Shown here: positions 16,639 through 24,577 of the stretch, in pieces | Layout: each line of letters opens with the position of its first letter | How positions within the stretch are numbered: position 1 is the first letter of the stretch | NCBI RefSeq assembly: GCF_003583765.1 | Contig: NZ_QXQA01000028.1 | Location: 1 to 35,470 of the forward strand | Length of the DNA stretch: 35,470 nt | From: Paenibacillus nanensis | GTDB taxonomy: Bacteria > Bacillota > Bacilli > Paenibacillales > Paenibacillaceae | Reading direction: 5' to 3' | The notes under the pieces: model-generated | What the model was told of the DNA's origin: nothing | The model's input: only the letters and a program-made list of their open reading frames with translations | Databases searched by the model: none | Program-made: the position numbers and the translations under genes

Positions 16639-17148
16639 ATGAGAGTGCCGCCGTTCGAGCGATTCGTGCGGGGAATGCAGCTATTCGGAGCATTATTGCT
16701 GGGGATGGTGCTGGGAGCCGTCGTTCTCAATTCACTCTTCGTGGCGCAGTTCCAGGCGCTCTACGAGACTCAGAAAGAGCTTGAGGATAAGCTGGAGCAG
16801 TACGAGCAGGATTTGGATATGCTGACGCAATACAAAAACCAGCATACCGTCATTAAAAGCGTTCAGCTCCGTCTGGAGCATGACGGCAACAAGCGAGTTA
16901 AATTGGATAAAGTGACGGAAGCCGAGCTGATACGGCGCGTGAAGGAGGATTTGGCCATTTTCATCGGCCGCAATATATACGACATCGATTCGGATGCCAA
17001 ATTAACCAGACAGCTGCTGGGAGAGAAGATCTATACGGATGTAAACGGCAAAGATTTCACGGTTGAACTGAGAACGGTGCTGCTCTCCGAGTACAAGCTG
17101 CAAATCTGGATGACCGCAAGCCCTTACGTGAGACCGCCTACTTCCTGA
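16639..17148 (+). CDS. ytrI: Sporulation membrane protein YtrI
   Basis: A 169-residue protein with one N-terminal transmembrane helix (about residues 14-36), then a coiled-coil stretch (ETQKELEDKLEQYEQDLDML) and a C-terminal domain facing outside the membrane. Size and layout fit YtrI, a sigma-E-dependent sporulation protein encoded next to ytrH in Bacillus. It starts three bases after the ytrH stop, and its ribosome binding site GGGGG lies within the end of ytrH, so translation is probably coupled. Molecular role unknown. Confidence 0.85.
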   Translation: MRVPPFERFVRGMQLFGALLLGMVLGAVVLNSLFVAQFQALYETQKELEDKLEQYEQDLDMLTQYKNQHTVIKSVQLRLEHDGNKRVKLDKVTEAELIRRVKEDLAIFIGRNIYDIDSDAKLTRQLLGEKIYTDVNGKDFTVELRTVLLSEYKLQIWMTASPYVRPPTS

Positions 17149-17226
17149 TGCGCTTCCTAGCGCGGATGGGCGCTCTTCTGATACAATAGAGGGCGACTTG
17201 AACACGTAAGGAGCTGCTTAACCGTT

Positions 17227-17547
17227 ATGGATCAATTGTTGTTTTATGTGCTGTATCCGGCAATTCTCATTACGCTGGCGCTGTCGGTCTACTTCAGCTG
17301 GAAGTCGCGCCGCTCCCCCGACATGCAGACAAGAGGCATGCATGCCGCACGAACAAATATCAGCATGGGCTTTATGCTTATCTTCTTCGCGTCCGTCCTG
17401 CTGTTCCTGTCGGAGGATTCGACGCTCCGCATCGTCATCGGGGGTCTCTTCATCGCCCTCGGCGTATTTAATCTGTTCGCGGGATTAAAAAATTTAAGCG
17501 TGTACCGCTCTATGACGCAGTCCAAGGACAGCGCCGGCAGCCGTTAA
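17227..17547 (+). CDS. ytpI: YtpI-like membrane protein
   Basis: A 106-residue protein with three predicted membrane segments (about 4-24, 44-62 and 66-86), matching the YtpI family found at the same place in Bacillus genomes. Function unknown. AAGGAG lies about 12 bases before ATG, a longer gap than usual. It converges on ytoI and the two stop codons overlap within TTAA, the same 4-base arrangement seen at ppx/ppk1. Confidence 0.85.
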   Translation: MDQLLFYVLYPAILITLALSVYFSWKSRRSPDMQTRGMHAARTNISMGFMLIFFASVLLFLSEDSTLRIVIGGLFIALGVFNLFAGLKNLSVYRSMTQSKDSAGSR

Positions 17548-18899
17548 TAAGGGTCGATCATCTGGGCCGTCAGCATCGCTTTGGCCGCTAAGCCTTGGCG
17601 GTCCAGCACCTCGATCTCCAGCTTGGAGAACTTCCGGCTCAGCTCCAGCGGCCTCGGCTTGATCGTAATTTCGCTGTCGATCTGCACCGGCCTAACATAA
17701 TAAGAGGTCATGCTTTCGAGCAAAAAATCGCGTTTCCCCGTCTCCCGAATCATCCTTCTGGCCGCTTGGGCCATCAAAGTCGATAAAAGACCTTCCGACG
17801 CCATCCCGAGCGCTCCGGACATCTGCGGCGTTATTGCGCCTTTATAGCTGATCCCCGCATCGTCCGCATCCTTTTCCTCCGACTGCATAAACCCCGCCCA
17901 CATGAGGTCTTCGAACGTTTCGCCCGATTCCGGCTGCTTGCCTGCGAATCGCATGGCATCCAGCACTTCCTGGCGGGTAACGACCGTCAGAAGCTTCCGG
18001 TGGCGGTCCACAATCGGAAGCAAATCGATGCCTTCTGCAGCCATCGTGTGCGCGGCCGACGTTACCGTAATATTCGGCGCAGCCGTAATCGGCTGTCTGG
18101 TCATAACTTTGTCCACAGGCGTATCTTCCGCCGATCCTGCCGCATCCTTCGCGGTCATCATGCCGATAACTCGTCCCCGTTCGTCTACAACCGGAAACCG
18201 GATATAGCCCGTTTTTTTCGACAGCCTGCCGAAATCCGCCACCGTCTCTCCGGAGCGAAGCACATCAGCCGGCCGGCTGAACGTGACAATATCCTCGATC
18301 AGCATAATCTTCCGTTTGATCAGCCGGTCGAACATCGCCCGGTTAATTAAGGACGCCACTGTAAACGTATCATGCCTGGAGGACAAAATCGGAAGAGCTA
18401 ACTCATCCGCCAGCCGTATCACTTCTTCGCTGGGCTCGAAGCCGCCTGTTATCAGAACGCCCGCTCCCTGCTCGAGCGCGCAGCGGTGGGCGCTGACCCG
18501 GTTGCCCACAATAAGCAGGCTGCCTTCATCTATATACCGAAGCATGGCGTCCAGCTCCATCGCTCCGATTACAAACTTATGCAGCGACTTATCAAGCCCG
18601 TCGCCGCCGCCGAACAGCCTGCCGTCCACGATTTGCGCAACCTCTCCGAAGGTCAGCTGGTCCAGAGCGTCCCTCCGTTTGCGGTCGATACGGACGGTTC
18701 CGATCCGCTCCTTCGTGCTGACAAGCCCGGAAGCCTCCGCTTCTTTGAATGCTTTATAAACGGTGCCCTCGCTTACGTGAAGCGCCTTGGCGATCGCTCT
18801 AACCGAAATTTTCGTGCCGATCTTAAGGCTCTGTATATGCTGAAGAATCTGTTCGTGCTTCGTTCCGGATTCGCTTCCTGGATCGTGAATGGTAGACAC
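17544..18899 (-). CDS. ytoI: YtoI-like regulator: HTH, DRTGG, two CBS and hotdog domains
   Basis: Multi-domain protein of 451 residues. The N-terminus (about 10-65) is a helix-turn-helix (KISVRAIAKALHVSEGTVYK). A DRTGG domain (about 75-180, with GAGVLITGGFEPSEEV) and paired CBS domains (about 190-310, DVLRSGETVADFGRLSKKTG to LLPIVDRHRKLLTVVTRQEV) follow, then a thioesterase-like hotdog domain. CBS and DRTGG suggest ligand sensing, probably of an adenine nucleotide; no target is known. Three in-frame starts exist. ATG 18926 overlaps a TATAAT and lacks an SD; ATG 18905 is only three bases from AAGGAG; GTG 18899 is nine bases from it and is chosen. Confidence 0.85.
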   Translation of the reverse strand: MSTIHDPGSESGTKHEQILQHIQSLKIGTKISVRAIAKALHVSEGTVYKAFKEAEASGLVSTKERIGTVRIDRKRRDALDQLTFGEVAQIVDGRLFGGGDGLDKSLHKFVIGAMELDAMLRYIDEGSLLIVGNRVSAHRCALEQGAGVLITGGFEPSEEVIRLADELALPILSSRHDTFTVASLINRAMFDRLIKRKIMLIEDIVTFSRPADVLRSGETVADFGRLSKKTGYIRFPVVDERGRVIGMMTAKDAAGSAEDTPVDKVMTRQPITAAPNITVTSAAHTMAAEGIDLLPIVDRHRKLLTVVTRQEVLDAMRFAGKQPESGETFEDLMWAGFMQSEEKDADDAGISYKGAITPQMSGALGMASEGLLSTLMAQAARRMIRETGKRDFLLESMTSYYVRPVQIDSEITIKPRPLELSRKFSKLEIEVLDRQGLAAKAMLTAQMIDPY

Positions 18900-18924
18900 C
18901 CTCATCAACTCCTTATCTGTCTCC

Positions 18925-18930
18925 ATTATA
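18925..18930 (-). promoter_or_regulatory. -10 element of ytoI promoter
   Basis: Perfect TATAAT on the minus strand, overlapping the most upstream ATG of ytoI. No good -35 is visible. Transcription would start near 18918, leaving only a few bases before AAGGAG (18909-18914). This argues that translation starts at GTG 18899. Confidence 0.5.
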
Positions 18931-18959
18931 AAAGATTGGAGAGAATGAAGGAAATCGCG

Positions 18960-19430
18960 CTAACCGTCGAACTGCACCTTCACGACCTTTAGCTTGCCGT
19001 CAACGGGTTCTCCGTTTTCGTCATGCAGCTCCCACTTCTTAAAGAGGGCGCTCATGGTGCTTTTATTAATGGCGGACTCCGCTCCGTTTCGAATGAATTG
19101 CTGCCAATCATAATCGATCGGCACGCGGTACTTCAGCCTTAAAATCGGATAATTCGCAAACTCTATGGTTTGGGCCGGAATCGCCTCATAAACGGTCGAG
19201 AATAAGAAAGAGTCGCTTTGGCTGCGCGGCCGATGAATCGGGTCCGATTTGAGCTGCATCGTATAGACCACCGTCTGGGTATGCACGTCAACCCCGCAGC
19301 TGAAAGCTCCCCTTGCGGTCGCAATCTTCATATGCCGGTGAGCGAAGCAATAAGTGAAGGACAGCCAAAAAGAAACATGATAATAATGCGATTTCACTTT
19401 GCGAAAAAAATCAAACTCTTCTACCGACAT
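18960..19430 (-). CDS. Hypothetical protein
   Basis: Not recognised. The 156-residue product has no clear membrane segment or signal peptide. It contains an aromatic-rich N-terminal part (HYYHVSFWLSFTYCFAHRH), two cysteines, and a C-terminal half rich in charged and aromatic residues (ILRLKYRVPIDYDWQQF). The ribosome binding site GGGAG-AGCGGAGA precedes ATG. It lies between ytoI (same strand, 60 bases away) and the divergent Xre gene. Codon use resembles its neighbours, so it is probably a real gene of narrow distribution. Confidence 0.7.
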   Translation of the reverse strand: MSVEEFDFFRKVKSHYYHVSFWLSFTYCFAHRHMKIATARGAFSCGVDVHTQTVVYTMQLKSDPIHRPRSQSDSFLFSTVYEAIPAQTIEFANYPILRLKYRVPIDYDWQQFIRNGAESAINKSTMSALFKKWELHDENGEPVDGKLKVVKVQFDG

Positions 19431-19520
19431 TCTCCGCTCTCCCTCTCTATCGTCATTCCACTAGTCTATCACAATTGTCATATTTATGTTAATTATAATA
19501 ATTCATCCAACGAATATCAA

Positions 19521-19555
19521 TGACTATAGTCACTATTTTTTGTACATCCTATAAA
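19521..19555 (+). promoter_or_regulatory. Promoter with overlapping palindrome upstream of the Xre gene
   Basis: A perfect 12-bp palindrome TGACTATAGTCA (19521-19532) overlaps a second, odd palindrome ATAGT-C-ACTAT (19526-19536). A sigma-A-like pair, TAGTCA (19527-19532) with 17 bases to TATAAA (19550-19555), places the -35 inside the palindrome. This is the layout of an autoregulatory operator, presumably for the Xre protein encoded 50 bases downstream. A TTGACA at 19562 lacks a -10 at proper distance. Confidence 0.5.
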
Positions 19556-19604
19556 ACGTTGTTGACACCGCCGCAACCATCTATCTTTAGGCTGAGGTGA
19601 AAAG

Positions 19605-19967
19605 ATGAGCGACATCGGACGACAGATCGGCAATAACATTCGTACGCTTCGCAAAGCGAAAGGCTTAAGCCAAGAGCAGCTTGCGCTTCGCGCCGATATT
19701 AACGCTTCCTATATGGGACAAGTAGAACGGGGCGAAAAAAATCCGACTATCGACGTGCTCCACAAAATCGCGGCAGCCTTGCATATTCCTCTGGAGACCG
19801 TTGTGCATATCCACTCGGAAGATGCCCGGCTCGATGCTCCCCAGGCGGAGGAGAATACGCCTTACGCCGAAAAAATCGCCAGCCAGCTTCACGGGCTCAG
19901 CTTGAAGGAGCAAGAAGCCGTCTATAAATTCGTCAAGCAGCTGGTGCAATTCAAAGAGCTTGAATAG
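19605..19967 (+). CDS. Xre-family helix-turn-helix regulator
   Basis: A 120-residue DNA-binding protein. Residues 8-62 form a Cro/CI helix-turn-helix (IRTLRKAKGLSQEQLALRAD, then SYMGQVERGEKNPTIDVLHK). The C-terminal tail (AEKIASQLHGLSLKEQEAVY onwards) is helical and could mediate dimerisation, loosely like SinR or SlrR. GAGGTGA precedes ATG. Upstream is a palindrome overlapping the likely -35, suggesting self-repression; downstream is a strong terminator, so it is monocistronic. Regulatory targets are unknown. Confidence 0.9.
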   Translation: MSDIGRQIGNNIRTLRKAKGLSQEQLALRADINASYMGQVERGEKNPTIDVLHKIAAALHIPLETVVHIHSEDARLDAPQAEENTPYAEKIASQLHGLSLKEQEAVYKFVKQLVQFKELE

Positions 19968-20014
19968 AAAAAAAGAACCCGCTCCATGTTGGCTGGATAG
20001 CGAGTTCTTTTTTT
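19968..20014. terminator. Bidirectional terminator
   Basis: A run of seven A, then GAAC-CGCT-CCA pairing with TGG-AGCG-GTTC across a short loop with small mismatches, then seven T. It works for the Xre gene on plus and for the membrane-protein gene on minus, whose stop is at 20019. Confidence 0.85.
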
Positions 20015-20018
20015 GATC

Positions 20019-20339
20019 TCATCGGCTTTGCGCTTTGCTCCGCTTCTCCGCGCGTCTTCCAAGCAGCTTCTCCAGGCTGCGCTCCCGCAGCACCGCCTTC
20101 GCATGCTTGATCTGCGCCAGCTGCTTGCGTTTCTCCTCGCTCACGAACAGCAGCCAGTTGACATTCGCCGCGACAATAACAGCCGAAAAGGCTAACCACG
20201 TATACCAAAATAGGCGATATCCATCGCCCGAACCGCCCTGCTCCAGTTTCATCATCGCAAAAAATAGCATCCCCAGCGCCACGATAAGATAAACGAGATG
20301 CTTCCCTTTTCCATTCCGACTATTTTTCCGTTCCATCAT
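20019..20339 (-). CDS. Small two-helix membrane protein of unknown function
   Basis: A 106-residue protein with a basic N-terminus, two hydrophobic segments (about 14-30 and 45-65) and a long basic C-terminal tail (EEKRKQLAQIKHAKAVLRER), probably a cytoplasmic amphipathic helix. No known family was recognised. Two adjacent ATG codons (20339, 20336) follow AGGAG at about five and eight bases; an upstream in-frame TTG (20354) is less likely. It ends at a bidirectional terminator shared with the Xre gene and is divergent from the ATP-grasp cluster. Confidence 0.7.
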   Translation of the reverse strand: MMERKNSRNGKGKHLVYLIVALGMLFFAMMKLEQGGSGDGYRLFWYTWLAFSAVIVAANVNWLLFVSEEKRKQLAQIKHAKAVLRERSLEKLLGRRAEKRSKAQSR

Positions 20340-20481
20340 TCCCGCTCCTCTCAAATCTTTCTACTAAAGGCGAGCTGTCTTGTCCCATTTCCTCTATTCT
20401 ATGAAAACGCCGTTCCCGCTATGCCTGCAGAATGCAACCCGCAAGCCCGCGTTCCTTTACCTGCCCCGAGGTGGCCTGTTA

Positions 20482-20510
20482 TCACAATCCGGTAGGCGGT
20501 CTCATATGAT
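20482..20510 (+). promoter_or_regulatory. Weak candidate sporulation promoter of the YheC/YheD cluster
   Basis: TCACAAT (20482-20488), 14 bases, then CATATGAT (20503-20510): 5 of 7 and 6 of 8 matches to the sigma-E consensus. AC-N17-CATATGATG also resembles a sigma-K site with one mismatch. It is the only promoter-like signal noticed in the 254-base gap (20340-20593) before the first ATP-grasp gene. No good sigma-A promoter or riboswitch was noticed. Confidence 0.3.
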
Positions 20511-20593
20511 GAACTAATTCGTTTCCAAACACCTAGGGCCCTCACGACCTCGGGTAGCATGAGCTCCTCTGGTACGGAAGGAGAATACAAGAA

Positions 20594-21973
20594 ATGATCA
20601 AAACGAAAGCGAAAGCAGCCATTCAGGTGGTCAGCGCGGAAAATCTGCCGGAAGACACCATCCTGTTAGGCGAGAGTTACGTCAAGTATTGGAAAATACC
20701 AAGAGGCCAGCACGTTCAATTAAAATTCGGAGCTTTCCGCCGGAATGTCAAGGTTATTCCGGTCGCACGATTAAACGCCATGCGGATCAGTCAAGCGCTT
20801 GCGGAGAGCATGGGGCTTCCTTCGCGGCTGCAGCTTCGGATTCATTACAAAACAGCCGCTGCGGTGCTTGCTTTAGGACCGCTCATCGGCGTGCTGGTCA
20901 GCCGCGATTACCCGCGTACGCCGGAGAAGCCATTCGGCTCCATTACGATGTTCTGCCGTGAAGTTGTCGAAGCGTGCAAAGCGCAGGGCGCCTTCGTCTA
21001 TTTCTTCACGCCGAAGCATATCGGCGGCAATACCGACATTGTCCGGAGCTGGATTTACACCGACGACGGCTGGAAGGAAAGCGAGATGCCGGCGCCCGAT
21101 ATCGTGAACAACCGCCTCACGACCCGAAAGCTGGAGAACAGCGAAGCTGTGCAGCGATTTTTGAAAGAGACCAAGTTCCATCATGCCACCATCGCGTTTA
21201 ACGAAAAGTTTCTGGATAAGTCCGAAGTGTTCGAGGCGCTCAAAAAAGACGCTAAGCTGACCCGTTATTTGCCGGAGTCGTATCTTCTGCGCAGCTACTC
21301 GACGCTGCGCGCGATGTGCGGCAAGCACAATACGGTATTTTTGAAACCGATCAGAGGCAGCCTCGGCAAAGGCATCGTCCGGATTTCGCGGCTGGACGGC
21401 GAAAGCTACCAGGCGCAGTACGCGACGAGCGCGGGCACCAAAAAAGTAACCTATTCGAATATGACAAAGCTGTACGCTTCCGTCTCCTCCAAAATGAAAT
21501 CCGTGCGCTATCAAATCCAGCAAGGGCTGCAGCTCATTGAAATCGGAGGCCGACCCGTCGATTTCCGCGCCCTCGTTCAGAAGAACGCCAGCGGGAAGTG
21601 GATGATCACATCGATTGTCGCCCGAACCGCGGGAAGCCAGCACTTTGTCTCGAACCTTGCGCGCGGCGGTACGCTCAGCACCGTCAGCGCCGCCGTGACC
21701 AAAAGCAACTTAAGCAGCGGCATCAGCCGTCTCGAAACCTCAAACAAGCTGCGCAGCGCCGCCTTGCAAATTGCCAAGGGCATCGACGAGCATATTCCGG
21801 CCCACTTCGGGGAGCTCGGCATCGACCTTGCGCTTGATAAAAGCGGCAGAGTCTGGCTGCTGGAGGTTAACTCCAAGCCGTCCAAAAACGACAACACTCC
21901 CCTGAATGAGGGGAAGATCAGACCATCCGTACGCTTGATGATCCAATACGCCCGCTTCTTATCGGGCTTTTAA
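20594..21973 (+). CDS. YheC/YheD-family ATP-grasp protein 1 (long form)
   Basis: First of five paralogues in this operon; 459 residues. An N-terminal domain of about 95 residues (with GQHVQLKFGAFRRNVKVIPV) precedes LALGPLIGVLVSRDYP, where the shared YheC-like region begins. ATP-grasp landmarks: Lys251 and the Gly-rich loop FLKPIRGSLGKGI, DFRALVQK (about 323-330), and GELGIDLALDKSGRVWLLEV, followed by NSKP, whose Asp, Glu and Asn should bind Mg-ATP. ATP-grasp enzymes usually join a carboxylate to an amine or thiol; B. subtilis YheC/YheD are forespore coat-associated with unknown chemistry. AAGGAG lies about ten bases before ATG. Confidence 0.9.
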   Translation: MIKTKAKAAIQVVSAENLPEDTILLGESYVKYWKIPRGQHVQLKFGAFRRNVKVIPVARLNAMRISQALAESMGLPSRLQLRIHYKTAAAVLALGPLIGVLVSRDYPRTPEKPFGSITMFCREVVEACKAQGAFVYFFTPKHIGGNTDIVRSWIYTDDGWKESEMPAPDIVNNRLTTRKLENSEAVQRFLKETKFHHATIAFNEKFLDKSEVFEALKKDAKLTRYLPESYLLRSYSTLRAMCGKHNTVFLKPIRGSLGKGIVRISRLDGESYQAQYATSAGTKKVTYSNMTKLYASVSSKMKSVRYQIQQGLQLIEIGGRPVDFRALVQKNASGKWMITSIVARTAGSQHFVSNLARGGTLSTVSAAVTKSNLSSGISRLETSNKLRSAALQIAKGIDEHIPAHFGELGIDLALDKSGRVWLLEVNSKPSKNDNTPLNEGKIRPSVRLMIQYARFLSGF

Positions 21974-21987
21974 CGGAGGTAGCCTCA

Positions 21988-23172
21988 ATGAAGAAGCTTG
22001 CCCCCCTTTCCTTCGGCATTCTGACAGCACCGACAGCTTTGGATGCGAATTCACCCGCGGTTCCCCCCGAGCCGCGGCTGTGCCGCGCGTTAAGCTTGGC
22101 CGCCGCAGAGCAAGCCGTTGATGTGTTCACCTTCTCGGCCGAGGATTACAATCCGCGGACGGGCGCGCTGCACGGGTACCGCTATACCCCCGAGGGCTGG
22201 ATCCGGCAGCGGGTGTCTTTGCCGGATGTCGTCTATGACCGCAGCTTCTGCCGAAGCAGGGAATGCTCTACGCGCAGCATCGCTGCGCTTCAGCAAATGC
22301 GGAAGCGGCATTCGCATCAGCTTATCAACAGCAGATTGCCGGGCAAGCTTGGGGTTTACCATACGCTGCAAGAAGACGGAAGGCTTGCGCCGTATTTGCC
22401 GCGGACAACAAAATATGCGGCCGAGGCGCTGGAGCCGCTGCTTTCCGGGAGCCGCGAAGGCATCGTGCTTAAGCCTTCGTCCGGGATGCAAGGCCGAGGC
22501 CTTCTTCATATTCGGAGGGAGCTATGGGGGAACAAGCTTTATGTGAACGGAAGATCGCGCGGCAACCGCCCCTTTATGAAGTCGTTCACCGAAATAAGCG
22601 AGCTCTCCGTGTGGCTTGACCGATTTACGAACGGTTCCGTTTTTCTCGTTCAACCCTATTACGCTTTCCGCGATGCCGATAACCGTCCATACGACATTCG
22701 GGTTTTGACGCAAAAGGATGATACCGGCATGTGGCGGCTGACCGGTATGGCCGTACGCTCGGGGAGCCAAGAAACGCTGACCTCGAACCTGCATGGAGGC
22801 GGAATCGCCTTGCCTGTCCGCGGCTTCCTCCTCTCCAACTTTGGGCAATCCATGGCCGAACGTTTATACCGGAAAATCCATACAATAACTGGGCAAACAG
22901 CTAAATGTCTGGAAGGCGGGTTCGGCAGGCTCGGCGAGCTGGGGATGGACTTCGGCGTCGAGCCGTCCGGAAAGCTATGGCTTATTGAAGTCAACACCAA
23001 GCCCGGCCGCGAAGCCTTTCGCCAAATAGGGGATGCGGCCGCGCTGAAGCAGTCGATCGAAAGACCGCTTCGCTATGCCAGATTTTTAACGGAACGCGTT
23101 AGGCCGACCTTTGTATCAGCAAACCAAGCTTATGGTCATCCGAAGCGTCAAATCGCCATACCGCAACGCTGA
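21988..23172 (+). CDS. YheC/YheD-family ATP-grasp protein 2 (short form)
   Basis: 394 residues, lacking the extra N-terminal domain and starting near the shared region (LAPLSFGILTAPTALD). ATP-grasp motifs are retained: IVLKPSSGMQGRGLLHI (Lys162), DIRVLTQKD (about 236-244), and GELGMDFGVEPSGKLWLIEV with NTKPGR. It differs from its sisters in having QPYYAF where they have QQGIQL-like sequence, and Glu-Pro in place of Asp-Lys/Ser before the last strand. A tail of about 25 residues follows the ATP-grasp fold. CGGAGGT lies eight bases before ATG, 14 bases after gene 1. Confidence 0.9.
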   Translation: MKKLAPLSFGILTAPTALDANSPAVPPEPRLCRALSLAAAEQAVDVFTFSAEDYNPRTGALHGYRYTPEGWIRQRVSLPDVVYDRSFCRSRECSTRSIAALQQMRKRHSHQLINSRLPGKLGVYHTLQEDGRLAPYLPRTTKYAAEALEPLLSGSREGIVLKPSSGMQGRGLLHIRRELWGNKLYVNGRSRGNRPFMKSFTEISELSVWLDRFTNGSVFLVQPYYAFRDADNRPYDIRVLTQKDDTGMWRLTGMAVRSGSQETLTSNLHGGGIALPVRGFLLSNFGQSMAERLYRKIHTITGQTAKCLEGGFGRLGELGMDFGVEPSGKLWLIEVNTKPGREAFRQIGDAAALKQSIERPLRYARFLTERVRPTFVSANQAYGHPKRQIAIPQR

Positions 23173-23200
23173 GGTCCTCAAACGTTCAGGAGGTTCATCA

Positions 23201-24577
23201 ATGAGTCTGACAACTTGTAACGTGCACTTCTCACAGCAGTCTAATAAAATTGTCTATTTGTCCAGAACGCTCTATAACCAGCTCAAGCTAGCCGGCAAAA
23301 GGTCGATCCGTCTAAAATTGGGCAATGTTGTGATTACTGCAGCCGTAAGGCAGCTGAGGCGGGCCGGCAACCATATGTACCTGTCCGCCGGCGTTCGGAA
23401 TTCCGTGAAAGTGCCGAAAACCGGAAATGTCTATGTATTGAGTACGGGTGAAGGCGAAATCCAAATGGGGCCGCTGGTCGGCATCTTAACCGATACGATT
23501 CAACCCTCGGATCCCTATCCGTTCGGCGCTAGGTCCGGCTTCATCAAACAAATTATCCGATCAGGCGCTCACAAGGCCTATATTTTCGGGTTTACGCCCA
23601 GCGACATCAACTGGCAGAAGGAGACGGTTAACGGCTATTTCCTTAATGCGCAGGGAGGCTGGTACCGCAAGGTGGTTCCGCTGCCGGATGTCGTATACAA
23701 CAGGCTGCCGAACCGCAAAGCGGAGACGATGCCCTATATCAGCTCCGTTCGCGAGCGCTTTGTCAAAAGGCGGATTCCCATCTTCAACTGGAGCTTCTTA
23801 AACAAAGCCGACGTCTACCGGCTGCTCGATAACGATCCGGAGGCGCTGGCGCATCTCCCGGAATCGGTCCCTAACCCGACGGCTGCTAAAATTAAAGAAA
23901 TGCTGGAGAAATACCATTTCATCTACTACAAGCCGGGGGGCGGGAGCCTTGGCATCGGCATCTACCGGCTGACCTACCAGCCGGGCCGGGGGTATTACGT
24001 CCGGTACCGCAAAGGCAACCAGAACGTGCTGCAGCGATTCGCGAGCTTCCAATTGATGATGAGAATGCTTCAAGCCAGGCACGGCAGCCGCCTCAGCCAA
24101 TACGTGGCGCAGCAAGGCATTCGCTTGATCGAGATCGACAAATGCCAAATCGACTTCCGTTTCCATATGCATAAGAACGGCCGCAATCAATGGGTACCCG
24201 CCGGTATCGGAGCCAAAAAGGCAGGCCGCGGCAGCGTCACGACACATGTCAAAAACGGAGGCTCGCTTATGACGCCGGAGCAGGCGCTCAGCCGCACGTT
24301 CGGCAGTCAGGCGAATGAGATTCTGGAGAGGGCGAAGCGCGTCGCCGTCAAGCTCTCCGAATCGATCGAGCGGAACTACCCGCATCGGCTTGGCGAGCTG
24401 GGGCTAGACATCGGCATTGATAAATCGGGCAATGTGTGGATGTTCGAGGCGAACGCCAAGCCGGGGCGCTCCATCTTCAAGCATCCGGCGCTTAAGTCGG
24501 AAGGCAAAGCCTCGGTCTCCTATATATTCGAGCACTGCATGTATTTAAGCCGCTTCCAGGAAGGTGATAGCCCATGA
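23201..24577 (+). CDS. YheC/YheD-family ATP-grasp protein 3 (long form)
   Basis: 458 residues. Like gene 1 it has an N-terminal domain of about 90 residues (RSIRLKLGNVVITAAVRQL, then LSAGVRNSVKVPKTGNVYVL) before MGPLVGILTD, as in B. subtilis YheD. ATP-grasp motifs: IYYKPGGGSLGIGIYRL (Lys244), QQGIRLIEID, DFRFHMHKNG and GELGLDIGIDKSGNVWMFEA with NAKPGR. FHMHK replaces the LVQK-type motif of its sisters, a difference near the nucleotide site. The frame is open from 23111, but CAGGAGG places the start at ATG 23201. It overlaps gene 4 by four bases (ATGA). Confidence 0.9.
   Translation: MSLTTCNVHFSQQSNKIVYLSRTLYNQLKLAGKRSIRLKLGNVVITAAVRQLRRAGNHMYLSAGVRNSVKVPKTGNVYVLSTGEGEIQMGPLVGILTDTIQPSDPYPFGARSGFIKQIIRSGAHKAYIFGFTPSDINWQKETVNGYFLNAQGGWYRKVVPLPDVVYNRLPNRKAETMPYISSVRERFVKRRIPIFNWSFLNKADVYRLLDNDPEALAHLPESVPNPTAAKIKEMLEKYHFIYYKPGGGSLGIGIYRLTYQPGRGYYVRYRKGNQNVLQRFASFQLMMRMLQARHGSRLSQYVAQQGIRLIEIDKCQIDFRFHMHKNGRNQWVPAGIGAKKAGRGSVTTHVKNGGSLMTPEQALSRTFGSQANEILERAKRVAVKLSESIERNYPHRLGELGLDIGIDKSGNVWMFEANAKPGRSIFKHPALKSEGKASVSYIFEHCMYLSRFQEGDSP

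Noticed and set aside
20399..20590. 63-codon minus-strand ORF with ITGHLGAGKGT, resembling an adenylate-kinase P-loop
   Set aside because: Starts at a TTG without SD, overlaps the ribosome binding site of the first ATP-grasp gene, and nothing else in it resembles a nucleotide kinase; chance match.
21316..21540. Alternative-frame ORFs inside the ATP-grasp genes as possible precursor peptides
   Set aside because: No SD, no leader-core pattern, and they follow the composition of the overlapping genes.
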